From Spirosoma sp. (lineage in GTDB: Bacteria > Bacteroidota > Bacteroidia > Cytophagales > Spirosomataceae), in NCBI GenBank assembly GCA_025351545.1, contig JANXVQ010000889.1:1-8657 (forward strand): a stretch of DNA of 8,657 nt, given 5' to 3'. Positions 7,228 through 8,657 of this stretch are shown here, one piece after another; the first letter of the stretch is position 1; every line of letters starts with the position of its first letter. The notes under the pieces are model-generated. The model was not told the origin of the DNA. It searched no databases and was given only the letters and a program-made list of their open reading frames with translations. The translations under genes and the position numbers were made by a program.

Positions 7228-8657
7228 ATGCGCTTCTCTAAACGCCTTACCCTGTTAGCCTCCTCGGTCCTCGTGGCGGGCGGTATTGGTTTCTTTTCGT
7301 TCAAAACCGACGACCGCTTCTTCGAGATAGCCCGTAACCTCGACATTTACGCCACGCTGTTTAAAGAACTCAATCTATATTATGTAGATGAGGTGAACCC
7401 GAACCGCATGGTTAAAACCAGCATCGACGCCATGCTGAAAGCCCTTGATCCGTACACGAACTTCTTTGCGGAGGATGAAATTGAGGATTACATGACCATG
7501 ACCACCGGTCGCTACAACGGCATTGGTGCCCTCATCGGACAGCGGCAAGGAAAAAGTATTGTTCTGATGGTTTATGAAGGAACACCTGCCGAAAAATCGG
7601 GCCTGAAAATTGGTGATGAGGTAATTAAGGTAGATGGTGTGGACTTGAAAAGCCGTAAAGATGCGGATCCCGGCAAATTGCTGAAAGGCCAGAATAACAC
7701 GGCTGTGAAACTGAGTGTTCGGCGATACGGGCAGAAAGACCCCGTCGAACTCAGTGTTATCCGGGATGTGGTGAAAATGACCAATGTCCCTTACTTCGGG
7801 ATGGTATCCGATGAAGTTGGGTATATCGATCTTAAAGATTTTACGGGAACAGCCTCGCGCGAAGTGCGTAGCGCTTTTCAGGAACTGAAAGGTAAGGGCA
7901 TGAAAAAACTCATCCTCGACGTTCGGGAGAATCCGGGTGGATTGCTCAACATGGCCATCGACATCTCCAATATTTTTATTCCGAAAGACTCGGAAGTTGT
8001 GACAACGAAAGGCAAAGTAACGGAGTGGAATAAAACCTACACGGCCATGAATCCGCCATTGGATCTCGAAATGCCGATTATTGTTCTCACGAATAGCCAC
8101 AGCGCATCGGCTGCGGAAATTGTGGCGGGCGTTATTCAGGATTATGACCGGGGGGTTCTGGTAGGGCAGCGTACCTATGGAAAAGGACTGGTGCAAACCA
8201 CACGCGAACTGTCGTTCAATACGAAACTAAAAATCACGACGGCGAAGTATTATATTCCAAGCGGACGCTGTATTCAGGCCATCGACTACAGCCACCGAAA
8301 TCCCGACGGCAGCGTTGGCAAGATTCCTGACTCGCTCAAAACTGCGTTTAAAACCAAAGCGGGTCGCGTAGTGTATGATGGCGGTGGCGTTCTGCCGGAT
8401 GTTATCGTGGAAGCACAGACACCGTCGCCCGTTGCGCTCAGTCTAACCAATAAAGGGCTGATTTTCGATTATGCGGTGAAGTATCACTATGAGCATGCAA
8501 CGATTAAGCCCGCCCGCGAATTTCATTTGACCGATGCCGAATATAGTGATTTCACCAAGTGGCTCGGCGACAAAGAGTACGATTACACAACGCAGGTTGA
8601 GAAAGACCTCGGTACTCTTGAAGCCTCGGCTAAAAAGGAAAAATACTTCGACCAGAT
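7228..8657 (+). CDS. S41-family C-terminal processing peptidase (3' end off window)
   Basis: At least 476 codons, open to the right edge. Residues 6-24 form a hydrophobic signal or anchor segment (LTLLASSVLVAGGIGFFSF), so the enzyme works in the periplasm. A helical N-terminal region (about 30-90, with LDPYTNFFAEDE) leads into a PDZ domain (about 93-178: GRYNGIGALIG, then EGTPAEKSGLKIGDEVIKVDG). The S41 core has GYIDLKDF (198-205), LILDVRENPGGLL (228-240), the nucleophile Ser294 in HSASAAEIVAG and the general base Lys319 in RTYGKGLVQ. Their spacing of 25 equals Prc and CtpB, so the Ser/Lys dyad is intact. The family clips C-terminal tails of envelope proteins. The start ATG at 7228 places the signal segment correctly. 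It lies 82 bases after rnpA; no promoter consensus was seen between them, so read-through is likely. Confidence 0.95.
   Translation, partial: MRFSKRLTLLASSVLVAGGIGFFSFKTDDRFFEIARNLDIYATLFKELNLYYVDEVNPNRMVKTSIDAMLKALDPYTNFFAEDEIEDYMTMTTGRYNGIGALIGQRQGKSIVLMVYEGTPAEKSGLKIGDEVIKVDGVDLKSRKDADPGKLLKGQNNTAVKLSVRRYGQKDPVELSVIRDVVKMTNVPYFGMVSDEVGYIDLKDFTGTASREVRSAFQELKGKGMKKLILDVRENPGGLLNMAIDISNIFIPKDSEVVTTKGKVTEWNKTYTAMNPPLDLEMPIIVLTNSHSASAAEIVAGVIQDYDRGVLVGQRTYGKGLVQTTRELSFNTKLKITTAKYYIPSGRCIQAIDYSHRNPDGSVGKIPDSLKTAFKTKAGRVVYDGGGVLPDVIVEAQTPSPVALSLTNKGLIFDYAVKYHYEHATIKPAREFHLTDAEYSDFTKWLGDKEYDYTTQVEKDLGTLEASAKKEKYFDQ

Noticed and set aside
7375..8196. A 273-codon open frame on the minus strand
   Set aside because: It lies wholly opposite the S41 peptidase gene, whose PDZ domain and Ser/Lys dyad are intact; the minus-strand peptide resembles no family.

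Overview
The window looks like chromosomal DNA from a member of the Bacteroidota, most likely Cytophagales and close to Spirosoma. This rests on four things. The ribosomal protein bL34 has the lengthened, lysine-rich tail seen in this phylum. A textbook Bacteroidota promoter (TTG, 20 bp, TATCTTTG) precedes rpmH. Shine-Dalgarno sequences are largely absent. The gene content (GH130 enzyme, M61 peptidase, S41 peptidase directly after rnpA) fits. The genus is an inference from overall impression, not from a search.

Layout. Bases 1-480 are accessory DNA: the last 39 codons of an IS5-like transposase, AT-rich sequence with a possible broken transposase fragment on the opposite strand, and no convincing gene up to the MFS transporter (479-1720, +). 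Bases 1839-2033 hold the C-terminal remnant of a GNAT acetyltransferase on the minus strand. It sits in frame directly behind the stop of an amidase. A minus-strand run of three genes follows, transcribed from right to left: an M61 metallopeptidase (4764-6341), a secreted GH130 glycosidase or phosphorylase (3617-4711) and an amidase-signature hydrolase (2034-3548). Gaps between them are 52 and 68 bp. Each gap or its edge carries a copy of a short palindromic repeat.

From 6342 rightwards the content is housekeeping: a divergent promoter region, rpmH (bL34), rnpA (RNase P protein) and an S41 carboxy-terminal processing peptidase that runs off the window. rpmH and rnpA are the usual conserved pair. 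The three minus-strand genes do not form an obvious pathway; they may share a transcript, but their activities (peptide, glycan and amide hydrolysis) are only loosely related and catabolic.

No clearly new multi-gene system is visible. The most interesting non-coding signal is the pair of palindromes at 3575-3602 and 4780-4809. They match at 24 of 28 positions, include one compensatory base-pair change, and one of them encodes the C-terminus of the M61 protein. Next come the GNAT remnant fused in frame behind the amidase and the structured rpmH-rnpA spacer.
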